Under the pieces are notes generated by a model. The model worked only from the letters and a program-made list of their open reading frames with translations, was not told the origin of the DNA and searched no databases. Positions 18,674-29,033 of a DNA stretch of 64,000 nucleotides are shown piece after piece. Position 1 is the first letter of the stretch. Each line of letters begins with the position of its first letter. Source of the DNA: Fragilaria crotonensis (Eukaryota > Bacillariophyta > Fragilariophyceae > Fragilariales > Fragilariaceae). The translations under genes and the position numbers were made by a program. Location of the stretch: the NCBI GenBank assembly GCA_022925895.1, contig JAKSYS010000077.1, positions 62,001-126,000 of the forward strand, written 5' to 3'.

Positions 18674-20744
18674 ATGTAAGCTGCTTTGATTGACTTTGTT
18701 ACGAATGCTAGACAGTCGCCACGACTGTGGGTGCTTCCATGAAATCCTGTTGTTTGATGATGCGGATGAATTTGGGTTTCAGGCGGTAGAATTCAGTTTC
18801 ACGATGCGGTTGCTTCCGCCGCTGCTGCTGGCGGCAGGAAGCATTGGTTGATGTTGCCCTTTGATTACTAACTCGCTCCATTTCTGACAGGGTTTCTTTT
18901 CGTCGTAACAAGAGCAAGGATACTTCGGAGGAGAAGGCTAGCACCAAGGCCGTTGTGAAGGAGGAAGTAAGTATTTCCGTTGTAGAGGTTGTTGAGTACT
19001 GCACGTGGCTTGGTGTTTCCTGTTTGTCACCAATCCTGAGTACATCCATTGATAAAACTATCTTTGCGAAAAAATCAATGAAAATTCAGCTTTCTTACGA
19101 GAACATTAACATGAATTCAGCTTTTGGAGTAGTGGCGGTATAGATCGTGAGCAATTCTGTCTCGCACCTGCGATCTCACACTGTTTTTCCTCGCTGCAGG
19201 CTACTCCTACCAAGCCACCCACACTCGATGATATCCCAGAACTCATCGAAATTATGCTCAACGAGAAGGGCGAGAAGAGCGCCGCCGCAACCAAGCGAAT
19301 TTACGAACTTTGCGATGTCGGTCACAAGCAAAACCGTGTCCCTATGGTATGCAGTGGAAAGTATGACGTACTTACTCCACTTGCTAAATGCTTGACCCAG
19401 GAATCTGGAGATGGACGTCACTTGGCTTGCCTTGCTCTGAACAACCTATCCATCCCAACTGAGAACAAGCGCGTTATGGCCCTTGGACCTGCGTCCAAGG
19501 CTGTAATTGGAGGGCTTTGCAAGGTGATCGCTGAGGACAAGCAGGAGTCGTACTTGTGCTGCATCTGCCTCATGAACCTCTCCTTCCTCGAAGCTTCTAT
19601 CACAACTATCTTGCAGCATTCACCTGTTGCCGATGGCAAGGATGCCAAAGCGCCTCTTGATAACCCAGACTCCCTCCTCCGTGTTCTCGAGAAGCTCCTT
19701 ACTAACTCCCCTGCCGTGCCGAAGTCTGGATCTGGAAAGTCCGAGGGTGTTCGTTGGGCTTGCGGCTTGATCAAGAACCTTGCCAAGTCAGAGGAGAATG
19801 CTGCCCTTATCGGAAAGACGGAAATCCCTAAGTGCGTTGTCGAAAACATCCGTTCCACCACAGCACCTCCTTCCCGCTGGACTTCCAACTCCCTCGAGGA
19901 CTTCTCGCTTTTCGTTGTTCTTAACCTCGCTCAATGGCCTGTGTCCAACGAAGCTCTCGCTAAGGCCGGCGCTGTTGATGTTGTCAAGCCCATCATGTCA
20001 GAAGGAGACCTCCAAGGCTTGAAGGCCACCATGGCTTGCGCATTCCTCGACGCCGAGTGGTCTGCCTTCCCTGATGGCGGAAACCCAGCCGCCAAGGCTG
20101 TCTCTGAGCTCATGGCTAACATCGTGGAGAAGAAGGGCAAGGATGGTCAATATGCGTACGGTGTATTCAAGCTCTACACCGCCTCGAAAGCGTACCGTGA
20201 CCTTGCAAAAGCCGCCTCCAAGGCTGACAAGGGAAGTGGCGACTCCACCAAGGTTCTCGCTGTGCCTTCCTCTGTCTCATTGAACCTTCAGATCATTTCT
20301 GACCTTGTTCTTTCTGCCATGGATGATGCTGAGGGTGGTTCCAAGTATGTTCCTGACGCAATGTCTGCTGAATACTCCGTGGGTGCCATCCACGCCATGC
20401 TTCCTGCTATTCTCCAGGGTGGCGAGCCGGCCCGCAAGTCCATTCAATCCGAGAAGGCATGTAGTGAGATCAGCAATATGCTTCTTACCTATGCCGACAT
20501 CTCTGGAACTTCCGCTGAGGCGAAGGCCAAGGCGAAGGAGGCCGCTGACACTATTGCTGCGGCGTCAGGAAATGCCCGCCCAATTCTCGAGATCTCGCAC
20601 GATCTTTGGACTCAATACAGAAAGCGTGAGGGACAACCACTGGACCAATTCATTGCTCAAGAGCGTGGAGTTGAGGTTGACGAGAGCGGTCCTCTTGATT
20701 TCTTGCCCTGTGCAAACAGTGACAGCAACTGTATCATCCTTTAG
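18674..20744 (+). CDS. Armadillo-like repeat protein with C-terminal CaaX box
   Basis: Three exons: 18674-18675, 18891-18966 and 19200-20744 (540 residues). The start codon is split: AT before a GTAAGC donor and G after a TGACAG acceptor. The second intron (18967-19199) begins GTAAGT and ends CTGCAG. This restores an uninterrupted frame starting MVSFRRNKSKD. From about residue 60 the protein is helical and Leu/Ala-rich with repeated L-A-C-L-A-L-N-N-L-S and L-C-C-I-C-L-M-N-L-S patterns typical of armadillo/HEAT repeats. The last four residues are C-I-I-L, a CaaX box whose Leu favours geranylgeranylation, implying membrane attachment. Strongly biased, C-ending codons (CTC, AAG, GCC) suggest high expression. 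The exact partner is unknown. Confidence 0.8.
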
Positions 20745-21014
20745 GTTGTTGAAAGGGAGGCATTATCATTTTGTATAAGAGCAATTAGAAGGTAAATCGA
20801 AAGGCTGAGAGAGAGGTAGTTCATTCTGGGTGGTGAGGGTAATCCTTTGCTTATATACTTTTCTGATGATTCGATGTTTTGGTCTGGCATGTAGTACCAT
20901 GACGCCGATACGTTTAAAGGTTAGCAATGTTTACATCTTATGTGGTGTTATCTGTACTCCGCGGACGACTCTTCCTACATTCTTCTCGGTGGCGGTTTCG
21001 TTGCACCGCTTGGG
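20745..21014. terminator. 3' flank between convergent armadillo and PhoD genes
   Basis: The two genes converge here, so this stretch holds both transcript ends. No gene or obvious poly(A) element can be singled out with confidence. Confidence 0.3.
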
Positions 21015-21355
21015 CGTCATTTCACTTGATCGGAGTCAGCCTCTTCAGCGAACATAGTCCAACGTCCTTTCATATGATCGGAGTCAGACATTTTAGCGGG
21101 TAAAGTTCAACTGCCGATCACGCTGACATTCCAGGAGTGAAAGGTGAGACTGCATGGCTGTCGCCCTGCCACCATACTCACCGCCGATCTAAGTCAGGCC
21201 CGTTTGCGGACAAAGTTCGACGTCTCTTAATATGATCGGATTTAGGGCCTGCTGCTGACAAAATTCGACGTCCGATCATGTTGACCTCACCCGTGTGTGA
21301 AAGGTGAGCCTGAGTGGCTGTCGCCTTTTCACTATCTTCTCCGCCGATCCTATCG
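21015..21355. repeat. Two-copy tandem duplication of about 168 bp at the PhoD 3' end
   Basis: Copy one (about 21015-21185) and copy two (about 21186-21355) share the order ATGATCGGA … AAAGTTC … CCGATCA … GTGAAAGGTGAG … TGGCTGTCGCC … CGCCGATC. Inside each copy, a shorter 60-70-bp sub-repeat (TGATCGGAGTCAG-like) occurs twice. Copy two encodes the last residues of the PhoD-like protein (a repeated R-R-x-L-S-A-x-G-P), while copy one lies downstream of its stop. Confidence 0.8.
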
Positions 21356-23004
21356 GACAACATCTCGTGGCCCACCAACCCTGCCGGAATCAGCTCAAGA
21401 TTATAGATGCTAGATAGTCGCTGATCACGAACATTGAAGGAGAATCTCCCCTCCTCAGAAATTGTAACATGCCCAAAATTGAAGGACTTGCTTCCAAACG
21501 ACCCTTGAGCAAACAGAACGGTCGGATTAAATGTATCGTCCGGTCCTGCTTCTGGAGGCGACAGGCACAAAGAGTGGAAAGGGGACGCTCCAATCTCGTA
21601 ACAGAGGGGTTTGCCGGTGTTGAATGGATCGTAGGAAATCGCGTAGGGGAAATGAACATCCCCAGCCAGGAATACCACATTTTCGACCCCTTCGTTACGT
21701 ATGTGCTCAAAAACAGTCAACAGCTCGAGTTCGGGTCCTCCTGGAAGACCGTTCTTGCCGTTGGACCACCCATCGTAGCCATCTTTATCAGGTGATGGCC
21801 ACCCAGTCGGATACGACAGTGGCACGGACGTTGCAATTATCTTCCAAGTTTTCTTGGACTGTGACAGACCGTCCTGGAGCCAAGCTCGTTGCTCGCTTCC
21901 CATAATATATTGCATGGTAGGCGTTATGTTATCTCCTATAAGTGTATGCACATCTCGATAGCTTCGCGAGTCCAAGATGAAGACTTCGACATGCGGCCCC
22001 CAGCTAAATTTTTTGTAGATTCGATTAGGCTCCTCGGGCGGAGCTATTCGTGGCCAATACTCCAGAAAGGCTTGACGACCCTCGTCAAACAATTGTCCAA
22101 GTCCAGTTTCTCGAAGCAACTTTTGGCCGAAGTTGTCGAGAATCTCATGATCATCCCAATTAGTGTAGGTAGGGCAGTTCCTTAGGAATTCAGAGTAGGT
22201 TTTATCCTCCAGGTGGTACTTGTATCGACCTCGGAAGCCCTCTAGTTTGGTGACGGCTGGCATGATGCGGACTCCATTCTGAGTGACGAACTTCGAACCC
22301 TTATTCCAAGGATTTCTAGATTCCTCTGCAATGGAGTCATCGGCGTAGATGGAGTCTCCGTTGAGCAACCAAAAATCGGGTTTCAAGTGTAAAGCTGTCT
22401 CGAAGATAGGAAATCCTTCACCATCCGGACTTCCCTCCGCGTTGCGACCATACCCTTGGCCTCCTATGCAACTTCCGAACACGAACGAGCACGATGCCGA
22501 ACCTGGCGTCTTAAAGGAACCCAATCGATCGCCAATTTTGTAGTTGTAACGAGTGTTCGGGGTCAAATTTGTAAGCGTTGTCTGGCTAGTATAATCCGCG
22601 TCGGGGTTGACTGAAACAGAAACTGTAGATGCCGCTTTAGCTCCAGCTTCTGAGGATTCCTGTGCTGGCCAAAATACGATTTTCGGTGGCCGTTGGAGCC
22701 CCAATTCGTCACGGTGCCAAATAACAACTGACGTCTCCGTGCATTCGCCAACGATAGGTCCGTGAACAGGTTCGAACGAGAATGGTTCTTCTGTTAATGT
22801 TGTCATTCGGGAGACGACAGGGGTAAGCTTGTGCATAAACTGAAGGATAGCCACTATGAATGTGAGGATCGAAAGGAACTGAAGCTTGGATGATCGTAAG
22901 CGACTCAACCAGGAGCTGCTGCCACCGGAATTTGTATTGGGCATGACACTAATGCTTCCTTCAGCACTCAAATGGAGTGTGCTCGGAGAAACACCACATT
23001 CCAT
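21178..23004 (-). CDS. PhoD-like metallophosphatase, membrane-anchored
   Basis: A 608-residue protein. A hydrophobic stretch at about 40-60 (FLSILTFIVAILQF) acts as signal anchor. It is followed by the PhoD N-terminal beta-domain and the metallophosphatase core: FGSCIGG, WLLNGDSIYADD, YTNWDDHE, FILDSRSYRD and LAGDVHF, with the Asp/Asn/His metal ligands in the expected order. PhoD enzymes are Ca/Fe-dependent phosphomono/diesterases used to gain phosphate from organic sources; in algae they are often induced by P limitation. The secreted or endomembrane location is inferred from the anchor. The final 40 residues are basic and come from a tandem-duplicated DNA segment, so the C-terminus is probably a recent addition. 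No intron. Confidence 0.88.
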   Translation of the reverse strand: MECGVSPSTLHLSAEGSISVMPNTNSGGSSSWLSRLRSSKLQFLSILTFIVAILQFMHKLTPVVSRMTTLTEEPFSFEPVHGPIVGECTETSVVIWHRDELGLQRPPKIVFWPAQESSEAGAKAASTVSVSVNPDADYTSQTTLTNLTPNTRYNYKIGDRLGSFKTPGSASCSFVFGSCIGGQGYGRNAEGSPDGEGFPIFETALHLKPDFWLLNGDSIYADDSIAEESRNPWNKGSKFVTQNGVRIMPAVTKLEGFRGRYKYHLEDKTYSEFLRNCPTYTNWDDHEILDNFGQKLLRETGLGQLFDEGRQAFLEYWPRIAPPEEPNRIYKKFSWGPHVEVFILDSRSYRDVHTLIGDNITPTMQYIMGSEQRAWLQDGLSQSKKTWKIIATSVPLSYPTGWPSPDKDGYDGWSNGKNGLPGGPELELLTVFEHIRNEGVENVVFLAGDVHFPYAISYDPFNTGKPLCYEIGASPFHSLCLSPPEAGPDDTFNPTVLFAQGSFGSKSFNFGHVTISEEGRFSFNVRDQRLSSIYNLELIPAGLVGHEMLSDRIGGEDSEKATATQAHLSHTGEVNMIGRRILSAAGPKSDHIKRRRTLSANGPDLDRR

Positions 23005-23730
23005 TCATCGATTTCAGGACATCATTCGCGATTTTCAATCGAAAACCTACAGAATTTTGTCTGGGATGACTTTTCACATATCAGGCACACCCTGTAATAG
23101 ATTCGGAGAAGGACTATATGACGTCACACACATCACACACGCGACATCCACAAGGTCAGTATTCCCCTGTCCCGTGCAGTCATTGGCTGTTGAGTGGTGG
23201 ATGTGACGAAACATTTAAGACCATAAACATTAAATCCGGGTTAGTTCCTTACGAGCATGCCATAAATGAAAACGTTTTCAGCGAACTTATCTTTCATCCC
23301 TTCAACATTTGAATTCCACAGGTCAATTAAAATGCATATGCAGGGAACAACGTACTCGGAGCACTCCGGAGTAGTGACAACCGTGCTGTCGAGACGATCA
23401 AAAGCGAGAAATGCTTGAATGTAAGCTTTTCTCTTGATAAGAAGGAGGAGCTCGGATAGTTTTGGTGTTGTAGTACGACGACTTACTAAATCGTAGCTAA
23501 TTCTACCGCTGATGCATCATCAGTTTGAGTCCCCTAGTATGTGAGGCACATCTTCAACGAACAAGAAACCGGCCGCGATGCACCCCACATGTGTTCAAAA
23601 TTATAGAACTGTAGGAGGTATCATGATCTTGTGGCTGCAAGCTAGTAGAGGTATTCACAGTGTGATTGTGCTTAGAATTCTAGAAGAGGCATTTTGTCGC
23701 GATAGGAATCATCAGCGTCAAGATTGGCAT
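23005..23730. other. Intergenic, no gene seen
   Basis: Upstream region of the PhoD-like gene and 3' flank of the WD40 gene. Only short open stretches; the repeated ATCACACACGCGACATCC-like stretch near 23130 has no clear meaning. Confidence 0.5.
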
Positions 23731-25419
23731 TCACCGCTCTGGTGCAGGCAACCTTGCATTGTAAACTAGCAATTTTGTCAATGATTCGGAGGCCACAAGC
23801 ATCCACTCGTTGCTGGGATGGATCGCCAGCGCCCTTGGCGGCCGTTTGAGATTCACATTCTGAAGGACAGTTGTCGCGGGGCAGTTCTTGCTGCCAGGAT
23901 GCACCGTAATGCAACCCAGTTGTATTTCGTTACCGATTCTAACTTCGCGTTCTTGACAGACCCGCTTGTCGTGGTGCGGTAGAATATGCGTCGCCGTTGG
24001 AACCATGTGCCATACCAGCAATCCTCCCGGACGATAATCTGCAATACTCGCTGTCACAATAGGAGCGCTGGGACTCGAGAATTTCTTTGTGGTGGTGGAG
24101 ACATGAACTCCTTCGGACGACCTGGTTTGGATTTCAGGCGGCGCGAGGTGGACAGTGGGTATGCGTGTCGCGCAATGACCGAGATCCATCGAAAGGGCCC
24201 ATCCACCAGTTGTGATCCATGAAAGGTGGCACGAACCAATAGTATCGAGGACGGCATCGGTCGGGATGGTGCCGGAACAATCCAACTGCACGGTTTTCAC
24301 TCCCCAATCACGTGAGGCCACTGTCGGGTATTTCTTTTGTAGGGGAGGATTGGTCTTCCAACAAGACAGAACCGTCGGTATCTGGTCAGAGGCGAATGCT
24401 CTGCGATTTGTCTTTTTCCAGTCCAACAGGACAAAGCCTCCTTCCGTTCCACCGAGTAGTATCAGGTTGCTGGCTACTGGCAGGAAACACGAAACTGGTT
24501 CCGAGTTTTTCCACGTCCAAACGACTGTCGGTAGATTCGACACATTCCACAGGCAGATATGCCCACAGTGATAGGCAGCGACAAGATGATTGTCGGTAAG
24601 GAACGAAATGCACTTTGGTCCCTGATTGTTCACGACCACATGAGACGGTGGTTTTAGGACCGTACATGCCGCCGAGGGATGCTGTGGCGAATCCGAAACG
24701 AGGAGCATGTCGTAGACATGGATGTTGGATGTGGCTCGAAAGGTAACAGCCAACGAGTCCTTATTCCACCGCAGGTCCGACACATGATGTGGGACAATCA
24801 TGGCCAACATGGGAGGCAAGACATCGATTTTCCGGTCGATGCGTCCTTGGAAATCGGATGCCACCACTGTGTCCCAGTCCCAGACGTATATAGTGTTGTT
24901 TCCTGTCGTTGCTACCGCTAGAAGTACTCCATCTTGGTCAAAGGACATCGCCGTGGCAGTGGAAAAACAAGGGAGCTGGAGCCAGGGACAGCGATGCCAT
25001 TTTGGGTACGACTTGGGAGTGAGCTTTGTTGTTGCCATCGTGCACCTGGATTGCAATTGTTGAAGCAGTGATATTGGTGGTTGTGCTTTATTCATTTGAG
25101 GTGATGGTGTTTCTCGAATCGTTACGGCAACGGAGGGCTGCTTTCTTGGAACTTGTTCGGCAGGTATCATCACGTCCTCCAAAAGGACCAATGCTGATGC
25201 CTTGACAAACGACAGAGATTTCGTTCCTGGTGTTTCATCTGGAATCGTTTGGTCAAGTCGTCGCTGCATCAAGCGAGGTCGTTTGTTCGTCTTCGTTCTT
25301 GATCCATCTTCTTCAGCCAACTCTGAGAGAGTTACTTCAAACGTGCATGCCTCAACGTCAACGTTTTTCTGCCTTGGGAGAAAGAAGGAATGAGTAGTAG
25401 TCATCGTCGTCCTTCTCAT
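23731..25419 (-). CDS. WD40-repeat protein of unknown role
   Basis: A 562-residue, single-exon protein. Residues about 1-130 are polar and low in order, with a K-R-P-R-L basic patch that could be a nuclear signal. From about 145 a beta-propeller is visible: FSTATAMSFDQDGVLLAVATTGNN-x-I-Y-V-W-D, later VSDLRWNKDSLAV, GPKCISFLTDNHLVAAYHCGHICLWN, and finally PRALAIHPSNEWMLVASES ending in LLVYNA. About six or seven blades are plausible, but only a few carry a full W-D. No enzymatic motif. Such proteins scaffold complexes, and none of the well-known families was recognised. Confidence 0.75.
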   Translation of the reverse strand: MRRTTMTTTHSFFLPRQKNVDVEACTFEVTLSELAEEDGSRTKTNKRPRLMQRRLDQTIPDETPGTKSLSFVKASALVLLEDVMIPAEQVPRKQPSVAVTIRETPSPQMNKAQPPISLLQQLQSRCTMATTKLTPKSYPKWHRCPWLQLPCFSTATAMSFDQDGVLLAVATTGNNTIYVWDWDTVVASDFQGRIDRKIDVLPPMLAMIVPHHVSDLRWNKDSLAVTFRATSNIHVYDMLLVSDSPQHPSAACTVLKPPSHVVVNNQGPKCISFLTDNHLVAAYHCGHICLWNVSNLPTVVWTWKNSEPVSCFLPVASNLILLGGTEGGFVLLDWKKTNRRAFASDQIPTVLSCWKTNPPLQKKYPTVASRDWGVKTVQLDCSGTIPTDAVLDTIGSCHLSWITTGGWALSMDLGHCATRIPTVHLAPPEIQTRSSEGVHVSTTTKKFSSPSAPIVTASIADYRPGGLLVWHMVPTATHILPHHDKRVCQEREVRIGNEIQLGCITVHPGSKNCPATTVLQNVNLKRPPRALAIHPSNEWMLVASESLTKLLVYNARLPAPER

Positions 25420-26548
25420 CGCTGGTATAGTAGGAATATTGGAGCACTACCAGCTAGTAGTCAGTATGTATCATACGACCTTTGATAGGACTGAATGGTG
25501 AAGTGGTGAACAAATGTGTTGCTGTGCCAATGTTTTCAACCATGGCGACTACCGATGGTGAGCTCGGGGTTGGTATGAAGGATGAGCAAGTATGCCCATA
25601 CAATGTTCCAGGAACCAGTACCTGGTAGTAGAGTGTATGATATTCTGCTTTACCTATGACATAAAATGAAGCGTTATATAAGCGTTTGAAATGATTTGAA
25701 TTTTATACTATAATCCTCAAGCATGATTACTTCAATAATCTCAGGTGTTAAGTCCACGGGCAATTTACACCTCATACTTGTATCGGACCCTGTTATGTTC
25801 ACAATTTTGTTATTTAAAGGAAGACGTATTGAAGGTACTGCCCTACCCTGGACAATTCAACTTAGTGAGTACTCCGTATCCATGCCGTAATTAAAAACGA
25901 ATTTATGTTGTTCATGCCGTCAGGCAAACAAACAGCAAGGCCAGATTCATTTCTGCACATTTTCCAGTACACGAAGGACATGACATAGGCATGTATTCCC
26001 ACACAAATTGCAGTCTTGTGTAGCGTAGTACTAAGATGTATACTTGTACTCAGAGTACTTCGTAGACACAGTACCGGTACTTGTACTCAAAGTCAACGGG
26101 ATATCCCGCCGTGTACTTGTGTGCAAGTACGGAACTGCACCGACGACTTGTGATTAATAAATGCACAGAATGGAATCCTATCGTTTCATACTGTGCTCGT
26201 AGTACTCTGTACAAGTGCTTGTCCTCAACTCGGCAAGCTTCGAACAATGCGGAAAACAAGGCACACCCTTTCATAGAGGTGCATGTCTGCGTTCATCATC
26301 CTTTGATTCCTTTCAACAGCGCCCAGTCCTTACGATCGATGCACTACTACTCTCCGGATTTCAAAGGAGTGACAACAAGCTCGAGTCATTTAGTTGCTTG
26401 TATTGAATGAATTGAGGCTCTCACGACGATACGATAACTGAATAACTGATCGCACTAGTGATTTGGTCATCAAAGGGCATATTCGACTCCAATCTCCAGC
26501 ACGGGAACAATAGTTTGGTCAACAGCGCATTCATTCACAGAAGTTACC
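25420..26548. other. Intergenic, no gene seen; GTAC-rich palindromes
   Basis: 1.1 kb between divergent genes (WD40 on minus, membrane protein on plus). Contains AGTACCTGGTAG-like (25615) and AGTACCGGTACTTGTACTC-type motifs (26070), AT-rich stretches and no supported ORF. It probably includes two promoters. Confidence 0.55.
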
Positions 26549-27394
26549 ATGCAAAACGAACGCTACGTCCGAGTTGCTCGGGATGACCAAGCGGGACGTG
26601 CTGATGAAATGGGCAAACAAGAAGAATACGAAGACTCAAGCACGCATCAGTTTTCACCGTGGCGAAAGCAACAATTTCAATCGTTGCCGCAAGACGATGA
26701 AGAGAACAACAACAGCGACCATGAGGAACAAAATGATGATGCAGGCATCATACAAACAGAGTCATCGAGTAATGCTATGATGCATGAGAAATCTCCCGCT
26801 TCGTCCGATCATGGCAGTGAAGGGTTCTTTGATGATGACATGGATGACGTCTCTCGCTATCAGCTAGATTTTTCAGACACATCAATGGCGCGGAACTTGA
26901 GAGAATCTACTTCGCTAGAAGAATCTGTCGCGCAAGGTCACATCAGTCTCGCATTATTGCAACAAGCCTACCGACAGACACAATTGGAAACTAGACGACA
27001 TCGGGTTGATCAGTTACTATCGGTGACGCGAGAAAAGGAAAGAATATGGATTACTGTATCGTCATGGTGCGATATCTATGATCGAGGATTGGGTCTTCTG
27101 TTCCTCATCACTGGATTTTGGTTGTGCCTCGCCACGCTTCTCAAACAACGAGTGTGGACACTTCTTGGTGTTCTGTTCTTCCTGCTTCGAATATCTGCCA
27201 AACCTCTCTATTGGTACGTTCGTGGCCGCCATCTGGCGCGTCGACGGAAGCTAAACATGCAACTGTACGAACAAGTCAATCAGCTGGGGATGGAATTGAC
27301 ACCCAACAAAATTGCTGATCTACATCACTCGGATGATGTTGGTGATGAATCGCCATTGCCGCATGAACGTGAGCATGTTGTGTTGGTCCGGTAG
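26549..27394 (+). CDS. Small membrane protein with acidic N-terminus, unknown
   Basis: A 281-residue protein that I do not recognise. Residues 1-130 are rich in Asp, Glu, Gln and Ser (for example E-E-N-N-N-S-D-H-E-E), likely disordered and cytosolic. A short amphipathic helix follows (about 130-165), then two adjacent hydrophobic segments (about 178-198 and 205-225, with G-L-G-L-L-F-L-I-T-G-F-W and L-L-G-V-L-F-F-L-L-R), probably a hairpin in the membrane with basic residues after it. The tail is soluble. The start ATG sits in an ACCATGC context. It may belong to a stramenopile-specific family. Confidence 0.65.
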   Translation: MQNERYVRVARDDQAGRADEMGKQEEYEDSSTHQFSPWRKQQFQSLPQDDEENNNSDHEEQNDDAGIIQTESSSNAMMHEKSPASSDHGSEGFFDDDMDDVSRYQLDFSDTSMARNLRESTSLEESVAQGHISLALLQQAYRQTQLETRRHRVDQLLSVTREKERIWITVSSWCDIYDRGLGLLFLITGFWLCLATLLKQRVWTLLGVLFFLLRISAKPLYWYVRGRHLARRRKLNMQLYEQVNQLGMELTPNKIADLHHSDDVGDESPLPHEREHVVLVR

Positions 27395-27434
27395 TAAACA
27401 AATCCCATCGATCCACCAAACACAGTAGATGTAC

Positions 27435-29033
27435 CTATGTAAGATTAAAGGAAAAGGAGAAACCTTGCGAATCAGCCTCAGAACTACTCTTGCCTTTTGC
27501 CAAGATGCTATTCCCGGCCGTGGTTCGCTTCTTGCGTTTCGGCCATGTCGACCCCGTCGATGATGCCTTTCGATTCATGGCGGCATCGTCATCACCATCG
27601 TTCCAGGCCGCACAAGTCCATCCCTCATCCGCCTTTCGTTGTGCCGTTTCCAACCACTCTGGATAGTGCTCTTTCAATTTTCCCACAAACGCCTCGTATA
27701 ATGCCTCTGGCTTGATGCTCTCTTCGCGATCGCGGCATCCACTAATCTGATCCTCCTTCTTAACTAGAAATCGCAGAACGTTGGATAAATTCGATCGACT
27801 GACATAATTGTGTGTCACAGCCACATTGATCGGGTCCAAATTTACAACCGAGTGCCACCAACCATGTGGGACAAACAGCACATCACCAGCCTCCACAGTA
27901 CACTCTAGCGGTTGTTTCTCCAGTGGTATTGTATCGTCGTACCGTTCCATATGCGCGTCCCAAAAATTGTTAAGCCATTCGCCCAAACTAATGGGCATGG
28001 CCACGTGATCTCCATCTGGCGACGGGTGTACACCGGGAGGTGTGACACCAGGAGGGTAAAAGATCCATCGTTTCCGACCGCAAATGGCAGCATTCCATGC
28101 ATGTGTGGCGTTGGGATCAATGTGAAAGGAGGAGCCCGATCGTTGCGGCCCCACAATGAGCCATGTATGATCTGGACGTGCGCCTTCTCCCAAGAGTTGG
28201 AATAAATCGTGGGTGTTTTCGGAAACTCTGTCCGGATCGAAAAAAGGGCAATGCGTTTGCAAATCTTGGTAGTAATCGTCGCGAAGTTCCGATCCTTCCA
28301 GGAGTGCCGCCCGGTCAAAGAGATACATTGGGGCCTCTTCGAGCGCATGGGAGCAATAGTTGTAGTAAGATCGTAACGTGAAGTCTGCTGGTAGTGGGGC
28401 CGCTCCAGACGTCGCACGAAAGGACCGTCCTGGCGATTTTTGGTCAAGATATTCCATAGACTTCCAATTCTGCGTGGCCTTCCAAGATTTGCAAGCTCCT
28501 ACCAAAACGACAGGCTTGTTGAGTTCTTCGTAGTTTGAGAGAAAGTCTTGGATGGAAAGATTCTCTACCCTGTCAATCGTCCCATCGGCTATCCTCAACC
28601 ATTTCTCAGGAATTGCGAACGAACGACAGAGGTGCGTACGATAGTAGAAATCCGAGTAAAACCCTGAGATCGTGATTGGTTTGTGGGGTGGATACTTTGA
28701 CTTTGTTCGACGCTCGACAAAGGTATCCTTCCAAGAAGGGCCGATGTTTTGCAGAGTTTCGCCATTCGACTCTCGAAGCACTAGATCTCTCCACAACTCA
28801 GGTTGATGCCCGGCGACATAAAACTCACGGCAAGTCTGTACAACAAAGCCTAGAGTGACCCCATCAGTGTAGCCAAGGATTTGTTGCCAAATTTCATCCG
28901 ACAGGGGTAGCTGTTTACACGACGACTCAGCGAGATAAATGTTTCCGGTGGGTAGGCAACCGTACGGATGGGGTTCAATAGTTCTAAGATCCGACGATGT
29001 AACCAGCTCGACGAAGGTAATCTTTCTCTTCAT
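27435..29033 (-). CDS. F-box plus JmjC-domain protein, JMJD6-like
   Basis: A 532-residue, single-exon protein. Residues about 42-92 (LPLSDEIWQQILGYTDGVTLGFVVQTCREF) form an F-box-like helix set, which links SCF ubiquitin ligases to targets. A JmjC fold follows at about 285-412. The iron ligands are visible as His304-I-Asp306 and His394 in HGWWH, with Lys321 (GRKRW) for 2-oxoglutarate. This combination and spacing match the JMJD6/PTDSR clade, which hydroxylates lysines (or has been proposed to demethylate arginine) on RNA-processing and chromatin proteins. A basic tail (P-K-R-K-K-R) looks like a nuclear signal. It shares a 487-bp divergent promoter region with the MYB gene. Confidence 0.88.
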   Translation of the reverse strand: MKRKITFVELVTSSDLRTIEPHPYGCLPTGNIYLAESSCKQLPLSDEIWQQILGYTDGVTLGFVVQTCREFYVAGHQPELWRDLVLRESNGETLQNIGPSWKDTFVERRTKSKYPPHKPITISGFYSDFYYRTHLCRSFAIPEKWLRIADGTIDRVENLSIQDFLSNYEELNKPVVLVGACKSWKATQNWKSMEYLDQKSPGRSFRATSGAAPLPADFTLRSYYNYCSHALEEAPMYLFDRAALLEGSELRDDYYQDLQTHCPFFDPDRVSENTHDLFQLLGEGARPDHTWLIVGPQRSGSSFHIDPNATHAWNAAICGRKRWIFYPPGVTPPGVHPSPDGDHVAMPISLGEWLNNFWDAHMERYDDTIPLEKQPLECTVEAGDVLFVPHGWWHSVVNLDPINVAVTHNYVSRSNLSNVLRFLVKKEDQISGCRDREESIKPEALYEAFVGKLKEHYPEWLETAQRKADEGWTCAAWNDGDDDAAMNRKASSTGSTWPKRKKRTTAGNSILAKGKSSSEADSQGFSFSFNLT

